Shown here piece by piece: positions 1 to 8,585 of a stretch of DNA of 64,000 bases (position 1 is its first letter; every line of letters begins with the position of its first letter). The notes under the pieces are model-generated. The model saw nothing but the letters and a program-made list of their open reading frames with translations, ran no database searches and was not told the origin of the DNA. The stretch is from positions 1-64,000 of the forward strand of contig JAIQEY010000033.1 of the NCBI GenBank assembly GCA_020073565.1. The letters are read 5' to 3'. The position numbers were made by a program, and so were the translations under genes. This stretch comes from Terriglobia bacterium (GTDB taxonomy: Bacteria; Acidobacteriota; Terriglobia; Terriglobales; Acidobacteriaceae).

Positions 1-123
1 GCCCCTAGGTCCGTGTTTATGCCGCTTTCTCTGTCAAGGGTCAATCCTCCGGGCCTGAGTTCTGGCTGAGTTTCTTGTGAGGCCGCCAAACTTAAAGACA
101 ATGAAAGACTTGGAGATCTCGGA

Positions 124-129
124 TATAAT
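124..129 (+). promoter_or_regulatory. Candidate -10 box (TATAAT) for the winged-helix/TPR regulator
   Basis: A perfect TATAAT lies 39 nt before the preferred GTG start of the next gene. No convincing -35 hexamer is visible at 16-18 bp upstream. The 123 bases before it hold no gene that I can see. Confidence 0.45.
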
Positions 130-168
130 TCACCCCAACGGTTGTCCGGCTTGCCTTTGGGGGATCGC

Positions 169-2070
169 GTGGCCACCCAACCTAGTTCCTCCCCTGTTGT
201 CCGCTTTGCTGACTTCGAACTGGATCTGCGCACCGGCGAATTGAGCCGCGACGGAATTTCTCTCAAGCTCCAACGCCAGCCCGCCAAGGTGCTGGCGGTG
301 CTGGTAAGCCGTCCCGGAGAAATCGTCACCCGGCAAGATTTGGCTCGGCAAGTTTGGGGTTCGGAGACGTTCGTCGACTTCGAGCAGGGCCTCAACTTTG
401 CCATCCGGCAAATCCGCTCCGCCCTGGAAGACGATGCCGAACATCCCCGCTTTCTGGAGACACTACCCAAGCGGGGGTATCGCTTTACCGCTCCCGTAAG
501 CGGGCCTTCGAGGCCTCTGGAAATCGAGTCCCCGGCACCTGTGCCCCTGACCGTGCCACACCCACGGAGACTCGCTCTTGGCCTTGGGCTCGCGTTCCTG
601 TCAGCCGCAGCTATCGTGATCGCTCTCACGCTTGCGTTGGACTGGGGGCATCTCCGCCAGCGATTTTGGAGGGCACCCGGCAATCCTCGCATCGAGTCCA
701 TGGCCGTGCTGCCACTCCACAATCTTTCCCATGACCCACAGCAGGAGTACTTCAGCGACGGCATGACCGACGAGTTGATCACAGATCTTGCCAAGTTCGG
801 TACGCTCCGGGTGATTTCCCACACGTCTGTGGAACGGTACAAGGATACGAAGCGCCCTCTGCCAGAGATTGCGCGAGAACTTGGCGTGGATGCGGTTGTC
901 GAAGGCACGGTAACCCGTTCGGGCGACCGCGTCCGCATCACCGCGCAGCTGATCGAGGCTCGGTCCGACCGCCATCTCTGGGCGGAGAGTTACGAGCGTG
1001 ACCTGCGAGATGTGCTGGCGCTACAGGGTGAGGTCTCGCGTGACATTGCCAACGAGATTCAGATCAGGGTCACCGCCGACGGAAAGATCCCTGGGCTCAT
1101 CCCTCGCCCGGTCAACCCCGAAGCCCACGAGGCTTACTTGAAAGGCCGTTATTTCTGGAACAAGCGGAGCGCCGAGGGCGTGCGAAAGGCCATCGAGTAT
1201 TTCGAGCAGGCCACCCGTCTGGACCCGAACTACGCCGTCGCGTATGCGGGGCTGGCGGAATGTTATGTTGTGCTGAACGGGCATCGGTTTCTCCCGCCGA
1301 CTCAAGCCTATCCGAAAGCGCGTGCGGCAGCGCTCAAGGCCCTGGAACTCGACGAAAGGCTCGCCGAAGCCCATACCTCCCTAGGCTCATTCAAGTGGGA
1401 ATACGAATGGGATAGGTCGGGCGCCGAGAAAGAATTCCGACGGGCCATCGAACTCAACCCCAGTTATGCGACTGCTCACCAGTGGTACGCGGAAGAATTG
1501 GCCGCGATCGGCCGCAAGGACGAAGCGCTGGCGGAAATAAGACGAGCCCGGGAACTCGACCCGCTCTCGCTTCCGATAGGCGTTGTTACCGGCTGGATTT
1601 TGTATGTCGAGCGGGATTATGACCAAGCCATCGACCGGTACCAGAAGACTCTTGAGATGGACTCGAGCTTCGCCCTAGCCCACGTTTATCTGGGGCGCGC
1701 TTATGCTCAGAAGGAGAGCCTCGGGAAAGCGATCAGCGAGTGTCAAACCGCGACCCGTCTGTCGGAGAACAATCCCTTTTACATGGCCTGGCTCGGGTAT
1801 GCGTACGCACGGGCCGGCAAAAGGAGCGAGGCGTTGCACGTCCTACATCAGTTAGAGATGCTCTCGCAACAGAAATATGTGGCTTCTCACGATATCGCCG
1901 CAATCTATGCCGGTCTGGGAGATCCATCCAAGGCAATTTCGTGGCTGAACAAGGCTTACGATGAGCGCTCTTATGCCGTGCTCCTGCTTGAGGTCGAACC
2001 GGAGTTCGACTCGTTACACTCTGACGCTCGCTTTCAGGACCTGGTCCACCGAATCGGGCGGCCGCAATAG
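169..2070 (+). CDS. Membrane-anchored winged-helix regulator with TPR domain (CadC-like)
   Basis: Predicted one-component regulator. The N-terminal ~100 residues form an OmpR/CadC-type winged helix (motifs VLAVLVSRPGEIVTR and LPKRGYRF), followed by one membrane helix (about residues 135-155 of the ORF), a FlgO/TolB-N-like alpha/beta domain (AVLPLHNLS, YFSDGMTDELI) and at least six TPR repeats to the C-terminus. Such proteins are greatly expanded in Acidobacteria; the ligand is unknown. The ORF track starts at a TTG at 142, but the GTG at 169 has a GGGGGA Shine-Dalgarno about 5 nt upstream and sits a normal distance after the TATAAT at 124, so I prefer it. It stands alone, codirectional with kdsB. 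The DNA-binding domain is on the cytoplasmic side and the TPR part would be periplasmic. Confidence 0.85.
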   Translation: MATQPSSSPVVRFADFELDLRTGELSRDGISLKLQRQPAKVLAVLVSRPGEIVTRQDLARQVWGSETFVDFEQGLNFAIRQIRSALEDDAEHPRFLETLPKRGYRFTAPVSGPSRPLEIESPAPVPLTVPHPRRLALGLGLAFLSAAAIVIALTLALDWGHLRQRFWRAPGNPRIESMAVLPLHNLSHDPQQEYFSDGMTDELITDLAKFGTLRVISHTSVERYKDTKRPLPEIARELGVDAVVEGTVTRSGDRVRITAQLIEARSDRHLWAESYERDLRDVLALQGEVSRDIANEIQIRVTADGKIPGLIPRPVNPEAHEAYLKGRYFWNKRSAEGVRKAIEYFEQATRLDPNYAVAYAGLAECYVVLNGHRFLPPTQAYPKARAAALKALELDERLAEAHTSLGSFKWEYEWDRSGAEKEFRRAIELNPSYATAHQWYAEELAAIGRKDEALAEIRRARELDPLSLPIGVVTGWILYVERDYDQAIDRYQKTLEMDSSFALAHVYLGRAYAQKESLGKAISECQTATRLSENNPFYMAWLGYAYARAGKRSEALHVLHQLEMLSQQKYVASHDIAAIYAGLGDPSKAISWLNKAYDERSYAVLLLEVEPEFDSLHSDARFQDLVHRIGRPQ

Positions 2071-2140
2071 GAACTCCTTCCGACGCAGTTTGTAGCTCGG
2101 AGGGTGTCAAACAGCCGGGCCGCATGCGAAACTGGGGCGC

Positions 2141-2866
2141 ATGATAGTTGTAGGTGTCATTCCGGCGCGGCTGGCATCGACCCGCTTGCCCCGCAAGATG
2201 CTGCGCGAGATTGCCGGCGAGCCTCTGCTCGCGCGCGTCTATCAGGGCGTACGGCGATGTGCGACGCTCGATGAAATCGTCGTTGCAACCGATTCGGATG
2301 AGATTCTGCAATTCTGCCGGCAGCGCGGCTTTGCGGCGCGCATGACCTCGCCGGCGCATCGCTCGGGCACTGAACGGGTGCACGAGATCTCAACCGTGAT
2401 TCCCGCGGACGTGTACCTGAACATTCAAGGCGATGAGCCGCTCACCAGGCCGGAGCACATCGAGCGCTTGCTGGAAGTGATGCGCGGGCCCGGCGTCGAG
2501 GTCGGAACGCTGAAAACGCGGGCAGCGGAAATTGACGTAAACAATCCCAGCGCGGTGAAGGTGGTCACCGATGCGACTGGGCGTGCGCTGTATTTTTCGC
2601 GGGCGACTATCCCGTTCGATCGCGATGCCGTAAAACCGGAGTACTACAAACATCTCGGCTTCTACGGTTATCGCAAGAACGCGCTGGATAAGTTTGTGCG
2701 CTGGCCCGAGTCGCCCATCGAGCGCGTGGAGCGACTGGAGCAGTTGCGGTTCTTGGAGAACGGTGTGCCCATCTTCGTGGGAGAAACCCCGTTTGACACG
2801 GTCGGTGTGGATACGGAAGAGGACGTTCGAAGAGTTGAAGGTATTTTGCAGGGATTGCAGAAGTAA
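2141..2866 (+). CDS. kdsB: 3-deoxy-manno-octulosonate cytidylyltransferase
   Basis: Activates KDO with CTP to CMP-KDO for the inner core of lipopolysaccharide; cytoplasmic. The 241-aa length is normal for the family. The N-terminus VVGVIPARLASTRLPRKML is the nucleotide-binding loop of the family; VYLNIQGDEPL and the C-terminal GVDTEEDVRRVE are also diagnostic. It is evidence for a diderm envelope. It converges on the M48 protease gene, with only 14 bp and a GGGGCGCGCCCC palindrome between the two stops. Start ATG with a purine-rich GGGG just upstream. Confidence 0.95.
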   Translation: MIVVGVIPARLASTRLPRKMLREIAGEPLLARVYQGVRRCATLDEIVVATDSDEILQFCRQRGFAARMTSPAHRSGTERVHEISTVIPADVYLNIQGDEPLTRPEHIERLLEVMRGPGVEVGTLKTRAAEIDVNNPSAVKVVTDATGRALYFSRATIPFDRDAVKPEYYKHLGFYGYRKNALDKFVRWPESPIERVERLEQLRFLENGVPIFVGETPFDTVGVDTEEDVRRVEGILQGLQK

Positions 2867-2878
2867 GGGGCGCGCCCC
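2867..2878. terminator. Short palindrome between convergent genes
   Basis: GGGGCGCGCCCC is a perfect 12-bp palindrome directly after the kdsB stop and before the convergent M48 stop. It could act as a weak bidirectional stem, but there is no U-tract, so terminator function is only a guess. Confidence 0.25.
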
Positions 2879-2880
2879 GC

Positions 2881-4023
2881 TCAGTGCGCCTTCGCCCAAG
2901 CTTCGGCGGCAGCGACTCGCTTGGCAATCGCCGGATGCGAGTGGAAGAACCATTCCACCCACCGCGAGGGCGTTTTTTCGGCGAGGTTCTGTTCCGCCAA
3001 CTTGGTCATCGCAGAAATAAACGGCTCCACGCTGGCCACCGATTGGAAACAATAGCGGTCGGCCTGGCGCTCGTTGAAGCGCGAGTAGGCATGCAGAGCG
3101 GGCATGAGCAGGAAGGAAAGTACGCTCGAAACCAGAATCAGCAGCGGCAGGTTGGCGAAGTCCGACATGGTGTCAAACATGTTGAAGCGCTCGATGGCAT
3201 AGAGGAGCACCTCATTGGCCAGGTAGAAGCCAAACAGCGTAATCGCCGCCTGCACGAAAATGCTCTTCAGGATGTGCCGATGCACGTGGTGTCCTAGTTC
3301 GTGCGCCAGCACGGCTTCAATCTCGTCGTCGGAATAGTGGTCGAGCAGGGTGTCGGCCAGAATAATGCGCCGGGTCGCACCCAGTCCGGTAAGGGCCGCG
3401 TTTGCCTTCTTGCTTTTTTCCGAGAGGTGCCACTTGTACACACCGCGTACGCGAGTGCCGGCGCGTTCGCTCAAAACGATGAGGCGGCGTCTGAGTTCTT
3501 CATTATCCAGCGGCTCAAACTTGTAGAAGATCGGAAAGAGGACAACCGGCGCCAGTTGCGCCAGCAGCACGAACAATCCGAGAAAGACGCCCCAGGCGAT
3601 CAACCACCAGTGTTGCGGCTCCCGCCGCATCAACATGTAAAGCAGCTCCACAATTACGGTCGCCAGGATCAGGCCGATCAGGAAGCTCTTGAATTCGTCC
3701 CAGAGCCAGGAACGCAGTTTCTGATTGGAGAGGTGATAGTGGTGCTCGAGCTGGAACCCGTAGTACTCGAACGGAAGTCCCAAGAGCTTGCTGATCACCA
3801 CCAGCATCAGCACATAAAGGAAAACAGCATAGGAGTAGTTTTGCGAAGCGGTGCGATAGGCGATGTCGCGCAAGGCTCCAGTCCAGCCAGTCGCCAGCAG
3901 GACGATCAGCAGAGTGAGGCCGACTCCGAAGTCAGCAACGCCCAGCCACCGCTTCACGCGGTTGTAGTGGCGCGATTCAGGGGAATCGGCCCGAACGGCG
4001 GTGGCTTGCGCAACAGTATTCAT
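2881..4023 (-). CDS. M48 family metallopeptidase (Ste24-like)
   Basis: Membrane zinc endopeptidase. HELGHH at residues 241-246 is the HExxH zinc site. The segment KANAALTGLGATRRIILADTLL matches the pattern of Ste24/CaaX-type M48 proteases, and a C-terminal FNERQADRY supplies the third ligand glutamate region. Several hydrophobic helices (about residues 30-50, 65-82, 113-131, 140-165, 255-275, 295-310) fit a multi-pass protein. 380 aa is usual. It is the last gene of a minus-strand run beginning with manA. Upstream CAGGAG gives a Shine-Dalgarno for the ATG. The substrate is unknown; bacterial members are linked to membrane-protein quality control. Confidence 0.88.
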   Translation of the reverse strand: MNTVAQATAVRADSPESRHYNRVKRWLGVADFGVGLTLLIVLLATGWTGALRDIAYRTASQNYSYAVFLYVLMLVVISKLLGLPFEYYGFQLEHHYHLSNQKLRSWLWDEFKSFLIGLILATVIVELLYMLMRREPQHWWLIAWGVFLGLFVLLAQLAPVVLFPIFYKFEPLDNEELRRRLIVLSERAGTRVRGVYKWHLSEKSKKANAALTGLGATRRIILADTLLDHYSDDEIEAVLAHELGHHVHRHILKSIFVQAAITLFGFYLANEVLLYAIERFNMFDTMSDFANLPLLILVSSVLSFLLMPALHAYSRFNERQADRYCFQSVASVEPFISAMTKLAEQNLAEKTPSRWVEWFFHSHPAIAKRVAAAEAWAKAH

Positions 4024-4132
4024 CCTCGGCTCCTGCCATTATCCTATCGTCTTCGCGACCTGACGATACGCGGAAGTGCTTGGACCAGTCGACCGTAGCC
4101 AGCAGAGGGAGCCAGTGTGGCGCGCGAAGCCG

Positions 4133-5548
4133 CTATCCCTGCTGCACGAAGCTTTCGGCAGTTTGCAGAATCTCTTCTACCAGCCCCGGCGTCGCGGCCT
4201 CCACGTACACGCGCAACAGCCGCTCCGTACCGGATGCCCGCAAGAGGACCCAGGGCTCGGCGCCGTCGCCGTTCCTGGGTGCGTCGAGGAAGAACTTGAT
4301 GCCGTCAAGGTTCTCCTTGCGCAAGACACCAAAAGTACCGAGCCGGGTCGTGCTCGGATCGGAGGCGCGGCGGATGGCGCCATACTTAACCTCGTCGCCC
4401 ACATGCAGATCGCGGCGCCCGTAATGATGCGCTCCGAATTCGCGCTGCAGATCCGCGACCAGTTGTCCCAGCGGCTTGCCCTCTTCCGCCATGACATTCG
4501 CCAGCAGCAACGCATTCAGAACGCCATCGCGCTCGGGGAGAAAACGGCCATATCCAATACCGCCGGATTCTTCGCCTCCGATCAGAATTTCCTGTTTCAT
4601 CATGAGGTCAGCAGCATACTTAAAGCCGATTGAAACCTCATGCAGCGTGCGCCCGTACTTGGCGGCGATGCGATCGGCCATGCGCGTCGTGTTGAAGGCT
4701 CGCACCACGTCGCCCGGCCACTTTTTGCGTTCGAGCAACCACTTCAGCAGCACCGCGAAGCATTTGTGCGCATCAACGAAGCTGCCGTCTTCGGCCACCG
4801 CGCCGATGCGGTCGGCATCACCATCGGTGACCAGGCCCGCATGGCATTTCTCTTTCACCACCGTTTCCTGCAGGAGCGCAACGTGAGGCACAATCGGTTC
4901 GGGATTGATGCCGGGGAACAGCGGATTCACTTCCTGGCGGATGGCAACGTACCGAATGCCGTTCTTGTCGAAGATTCCTGGCAAAACACCACGGCCAGAG
5001 CCATACATCGAGTCGATGGCGAACTTGAAATTCGCCTTCCGGATCAAATTCAGATCGGCAAACTCGCACACAGCGTCAACATAGGCAGGCTTCAGATCAA
5101 CTTCTTCGACTTTGGCGGGCTTACCTGCGGGCATCGCGCCGGCAGCAAGTTCATCTTCGATGATCTTCATGATGGCGGGCGTAGCCGAACCGCCGAACTT
5201 GGCCTTGAACTTCACGCCATTCCAGTTCCAAGGGTTGTGGCTCGATGTAACCATCACACCGCCCGCCGCGCCGAGTTTCTTGACGTTGTAGGAAACGGCG
5301 GGCGTGGGACAGAAGTCGTTCGAGAGCAACACCGGGATGCCCGCGGCCGCGATGACTTGAGCAACCACACGGGCCGCCCGATCGGAAGCAAAGCGGGTGT
5401 CATAGCCAATAATCACACCGTGAGTGGAATCTTCGTGCTTCAGGACGTAGGACGCAATAGCGCCAGCCACGCGCCGCACGTTGTCAAAAGTAAAATCGTC
5501 CGCAATGATGCCGCGCCAGCCGTCGGTTCCGAATTTGACTTGAGTCAT
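4133..5548 (-). CDS. Phosphoglucomutase/phosphomannomutase family protein
   Basis: Alpha-D-phosphohexomutase interconverting hexose 6- and 1-phosphates. All four family loops are visible: catalytic phosphoserine loop TSSHNP (residues 101-106), metal-binding DGDADR (242-247), sugar-binding GGEESGG (324-330) and the C-terminal phosphate loop RASGTE near residue 440. 471 aa is normal. The neighbours manC and manA suggest it makes mannose 1-phosphate for GDP-mannose, but glucose specificity cannot be excluded from sequence. Minus-strand, downstream of manC and separated from it by about 130 bp of repeats. Confidence 0.92.
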   Translation of the reverse strand: MTQVKFGTDGWRGIIADDFTFDNVRRVAGAIASYVLKHEDSTHGVIIGYDTRFASDRAARVVAQVIAAAGIPVLLSNDFCPTPAVSYNVKKLGAAGGVMVTSSHNPWNWNGVKFKAKFGGSATPAIMKIIEDELAAGAMPAGKPAKVEEVDLKPAYVDAVCEFADLNLIRKANFKFAIDSMYGSGRGVLPGIFDKNGIRYVAIRQEVNPLFPGINPEPIVPHVALLQETVVKEKCHAGLVTDGDADRIGAVAEDGSFVDAHKCFAVLLKWLLERKKWPGDVVRAFNTTRMADRIAAKYGRTLHEVSIGFKYAADLMMKQEILIGGEESGGIGYGRFLPERDGVLNALLLANVMAEEGKPLGQLVADLQREFGAHHYGRRDLHVGDEVKYGAIRRASDPSTTRLGTFGVLRKENLDGIKFFLDAPRNGDGAEPWVLLRASGTERLLRVYVEAATPGLVEEILQTAESFVQQG

Positions 5549-5611
5549 GGATAGTTCGTCGTTGGCTAAGGTAGTCGCTGGTCGTCAGTCGTTGGTCGTT
5601 GGCGACACCCC
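5549..5611. repeat. Degenerate heptamer repeat, GTCGTTG type
   Basis: Between the mutase and manC genes, units such as TCGTTGG, GTCGTCA and GTCGTTG recur with a roughly 7-bp step. One of several heptamer-based intergenic repeats in this window. Confidence 0.5.
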
Positions 5612-5620
5612 TCCGGATGG

Positions 5621-5645
5621 TCATCCCGAGCGGAGCGAGGGACAC
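5621..5645. repeat. Solo REP-like core CATCCCGAGCGGAGCGAGGGA
   Basis: GTCATCCCGAGCGGAGCGAGGGAC shares its ends with the elements that bound the GIY-YIG gene at 19135-19590 (GTCAtCCtGAGCGGAG ... GTCGAAGGAC) but lacks the internal stem. Confidence 0.55.
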
Positions 5646-5679
5646 TGCATTTTGCGAACGACTGCCCTCACCCCCACTC

Positions 5680-6789
5680 TCACACCAACTTCTTCATCTT
5701 CTTTGCATCCAGATGCTTCACCACTTTACCGACATCCTGCGACTGGTCAAGCGTGGTGATCAGCAAAGCATCGTCGGTTTCCACCACCACCAAATTGCTC
5801 ACGCCCACGGCAGCGACAAACTTGCCCGGGGCATGAATGTAGTTGTTCTTCGCGTTCAGCATAAAGCTGCCAGACGCCGAGATAACCATCCGGTCCGGAA
5901 GTTTGCTGTTGGATACCTGGTGCTCGTGCAGCGCGGTCCATGAGCCGAGATCATTCCAACCGAAATCCGATGGTAGGCAGAAGATACGCGACTGCCCTTC
6001 GCCTTTGGCCGAGCGCGGTTCAAGCACCGCGTAGTCGATGCTGATGTTCTCGCACTTCGGATAAAGTCGCCGGAAGATCTCGGCGAACTTACGCGTGCCA
6101 AACGAAGCGGCGATCTTTTCGAGAATCGGCGCCGTGTTCGGTAAATGCTCGCGAAGCGCATTCGCCAGGGTGTCCGCCCGCCAGAGAAACATGCCGCTGT
6201 TCCAGAAGTAGTTGCCCGCATCAAGAAACTGCCTGGCCTTGGTGACGTCAGGCTTTTCCGTGAAGCGCCGGACACGCACTGACCCGTTTGCATCCGCCGC
6301 ACCCGCTTCGATGTAGCCGTAGCCAGTCTCCTCCCGCGTGGGGCGGATGCCGAGGACAACGATGTTCGCTCCCGCCGCCGCGATCTCGACACCGTTGCTC
6401 AGAGTGGCACGATACTGATCAGGATTTGCGATCACGTGGTCAGAAGGGAATAGACCGAGCACGGCATCAGGGTCACTGCGCAAAAGAAGAAAAGCCACGA
6501 GCCCGATGGCCGGCGCAGTATTTCGCCCGACGGGCTCGGCCAGGACCTGCTTGGAATCGAATCTGGGTAACTGCCGTAAGATAGCGGCGCGCAGGTCGTC
6601 GTTGGTAACAACCCAGAAGCGGCGGGCGGAGGCCGTCGGCAGAAGGCGCGCCACCGTCTGCTGGATCATCGTCTGCTTGCTATCGAGCGCCAGCAGTTGC
6701 TTGGCGCGGCGCTTCCGGCTCAGCGGCCAGAAACGGGTGCCGCGGCCACCAGCCAGAATCACAGGATAGAAGTGGGGGTTCGACTTCAC
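5680..6789 (-). CDS. manC: Mannose-1-phosphate guanylyltransferase
   Basis: Makes GDP-mannose from mannose 1-phosphate and GTP in the cytoplasm, for glycan synthesis. The signature LAGGRGTRFWPLSR lies at residues 12-25; NTAPAIG, FPSDHVI and FTEKPD are further nucleotidyltransferase motifs. 369 aa fits the stand-alone GDP-mannose pyrophosphorylase without a C-terminal isomerase domain; the isomerase is the separate upstream gene manA. The start is GTG at 6789. The stop lies next to a repeat-rich gap before the mutase gene. Together manA, the mutase and manC give the complete route from fructose 6-phosphate to GDP-mannose. Confidence 0.93.
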   Translation of the reverse strand: MKSNPHFYPVILAGGRGTRFWPLSRKRRAKQLLALDSKQTMIQQTVARLLPTASARRFWVVTNDDLRAAILRQLPRFDSKQVLAEPVGRNTAPAIGLVAFLLLRSDPDAVLGLFPSDHVIANPDQYRATLSNGVEIAAAGANIVVLGIRPTREETGYGYIEAGAADANGSVRVRRFTEKPDVTKARQFLDAGNYFWNSGMFLWRADTLANALREHLPNTAPILEKIAASFGTRKFAEIFRRLYPKCENISIDYAVLEPRSAKGEGQSRIFCLPSDFGWNDLGSWTALHEHQVSNSKLPDRMVISASGSFMLNAKNNYIHAPGKFVAAVGVSNLVVVETDDALLITTLDQSQDVGKVVKHLDAKKMKKLV

Positions 6790-6830
6790 GGTCGTAGCAA
6801 GCCTACCATTTGATGTCGTTAGCGAGAACC

Positions 6831-6907
6831 CTCAACCACAGAGGACACAGAGGAGCACAGAGGAAATGAGGGTTAACCTGTACCCCTCTGTGTCCTCTGT
6901 GGTTGAG
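6831..6907. repeat. CACAGAGG palindromic element, perfect 23-nt arms
   Basis: CTCAACCACAGAGGACACAGAGG and its exact complement flank a 31-nt loop between manA and manC. In RNA this would be a very stable hairpin. Further copies are at 17703, 54256 and, as a half copy, 63364; a GACGCAGAG variant is at 43450. Confidence 0.85.
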
Positions 6908-6916
6908 ATTTTGCGG

Positions 6917-7918
6917 TCACAACCGAGTGGCAGGTTCCGGCACCGCCGACCCTGGCACGAATGCTTTCAAGAATTCCACCGCCCACTGCGGACGAACCGT
7001 AAAATCGCGCAGATTGGCAGGAATCACAACGGCATCGCCTTTGGCCAGAGTCACTGGAGCGCGGCCCGGCGCTTCTACGATGCCGCATCCCTCGACCGCG
7101 ACCAGAATCTGTACGGAAGTCTTGCCCGAATCGTCAGCGGTTGAGAACTCCTGCGGCTCCTTCAGTTCAAACAGGTCCACCGTAAAATAAGGCGCTGCAA
7201 TCATCGACGAATGTCGGCTCCTGCCGCCATGCAGGCTGATCGGGGCCGGGCGCACGACTTTGCCCGAGGCCACCCGCTCCTTCACCGACGCCAGGCCTCG
7301 CTCCAGATGCAGCGGACGCGGGCGTCCGTAGTCATAGAGGCGGTAGGTTGTGTCAGACTGCTGCTGCGTCTCGACAATCACCAAGCCCGGGCCCAACGTG
7401 TGCACCGTGCCGCCGGCAACGTAGATCATCTCGCCCGGATAAACGTTGATCCAGTTCAGCAGATTTTCCGCGCGATTTTCCTGGATCGCTTGCTCGAACT
7501 GTTCCCGCGTAACGCCCGGCTTCAAACCCAGGCCAATCTGCGACCCCGGCCGCGCGTGCGCCACATACCAGCACTCCGTCTTGCCCCAAGGCTCGCCAAA
7601 GCGTTGAGCGGTCGCATCATCAGGGTGTACTTGGACGGAGAGCTTCTCTTCGGGAAACAGAAACTTCAGCAACAGCGGAAAGCGCTGCGGGTTAGGTGCG
7701 GCGCTGCCCACGAGATCGGGGCCGAATTTTCTGCTCAGTTCCGAGAGCGTACGTTTCGCCAGTGGTCCATTTGAGACTACGCAGTTGTCACCCGTCAGCC
7801 AGGCCTCGCCGATCTTCTCGTTGAATTTGTGATTCGGATAGATCGGCGCCAGATCAAGCGTGCCCCACGGGCGCGGGTCGAACGCTGGAGACATCAGGAG
7901 TGGGTAGAGTTGGGTCAT
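6917..7918 (-). CDS. manA: Mannose-6-phosphate isomerase, class I
   Basis: Zinc-dependent conversion of fructose 6-phosphate to mannose 6-phosphate. Diagnostic segments are KFLFPEEKLSVQVHPDD (zinc-site histidine), GKTECWYV and YVAGGTVHTLGPGLVIVETQQQSDTTYRLYDYGR. The ORF track begins at 7999, but that would run into the upstream lipocalin gene; the ATG at 7918 (MTQLYPLL) begins where similarity to the family begins, giving 333 aa. It lies 50 bp downstream of the lipocalin gene on the same strand and upstream of manC. Confidence 0.92.
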   Translation of the reverse strand: MTQLYPLLMSPAFDPRPWGTLDLAPIYPNHKFNEKIGEAWLTGDNCVVSNGPLAKRTLSELSRKFGPDLVGSAAPNPQRFPLLLKFLFPEEKLSVQVHPDDATAQRFGEPWGKTECWYVAHARPGSQIGLGLKPGVTREQFEQAIQENRAENLLNWINVYPGEMIYVAGGTVHTLGPGLVIVETQQQSDTTYRLYDYGRPRPLHLERGLASVKERVASGKVVRPAPISLHGGRSRHSSMIAAPYFTVDLFELKEPQEFSTADDSGKTSVQILVAVEGCGIVEAPGRAPVTLAKGDAVVIPANLRDFTVRPQWAVEFLKAFVPGSAVPEPATRL

Positions 7919-7968
7919 TCCACTAATCAGCTGCAGGGTTTCCCGTGAGCCTGGGACCTGGACTGAAA

Positions 7969-8532
7969 CTATGGCTTGTCTTTTTGAACGCGCTGCCACA
8001 CGAGCTTACGCTCATGGTCTTCGCCCATCTCGTGGGTCTTTGCAATCAAGGTCAGGTGGTCCCCGTCCAAGACGAAATGCCGAATCCCCTCCTCGCCTCG
8101 TTCTGCAGGGTACAGCGATTGCTTGATATGGTGCGTTACGGTCGAGGTCGAGGGATCAACGGTCCATGTTCCGTAATAGGAATAGTAACCTTCAACCGCT
8201 GCGACTTTCTCTGCAGGGGCCGCTGCCACGAATTCCTCCCGCGAGCTGGCCCTCGGCACGGTTGGCTGTGGGTCGGAAACGATTTGGACACTCATCCATC
8301 CACTGCGGTCGTACACAATCAACCCCTCGGGGTGCTTGCCATAAAACGGATAGATCACCTCGCCGCTGGGGCGGATGGTTTCCACGCTCACCAAACGCCA
8401 CGCACCGATCAGTGTGTCGCCCGGTGAAACAGTACCGGGCTGATCGGGCTTGACCTGTGCCTGCGAAACACCGACGCCGACAGGTAAACCAATTGTTACC
8501 ATGCACAATAGAAGCAAGCGGCGCGCCAGCAT
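7969..8532 (-). CDS. Secreted lipocalin-like domain protein
   Basis: 187 aa with an N-terminal signal peptide (LLLLCMVTIGLPVGVGVSQAQ) and a lipocalin-like fold signature: LIGAWRLVSVE, GLIVYDRSGWMSVQI, YYSYYGTWTVD and a C-terminal LTLIAK...KLVWQR. This matches the family annotated as lipocalin-like domain (PF13924 type). Ligand and role are unknown. It is 50 bp upstream of manA and could share its transcript, although no functional link to mannose metabolism is evident. Confidence 0.75.
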   Translation of the reverse strand: MLARRLLLLCMVTIGLPVGVGVSQAQVKPDQPGTVSPGDTLIGAWRLVSVETIRPSGEVIYPFYGKHPEGLIVYDRSGWMSVQIVSDPQPTVPRASSREEFVAAAPAEKVAAVEGYYSYYGTWTVDPSTSTVTHHIKQSLYPAERGEEGIRHFVLDGDHLTLIAKTHEMGEDHERKLVWQRVQKDKP

Positions 8533-8585
8533 GTTGCCTCCACAGCCATGATTTGAGATTCAGGAGACATTCGGCAAGGATCGCG

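Noticed and set aside
4640-5554. 304-aa plus-strand ORF opposite the phosphohexomutase gene
   Set aside because: Antisense shadow; the minus-strand frame has all four catalytic loops of the mutase.
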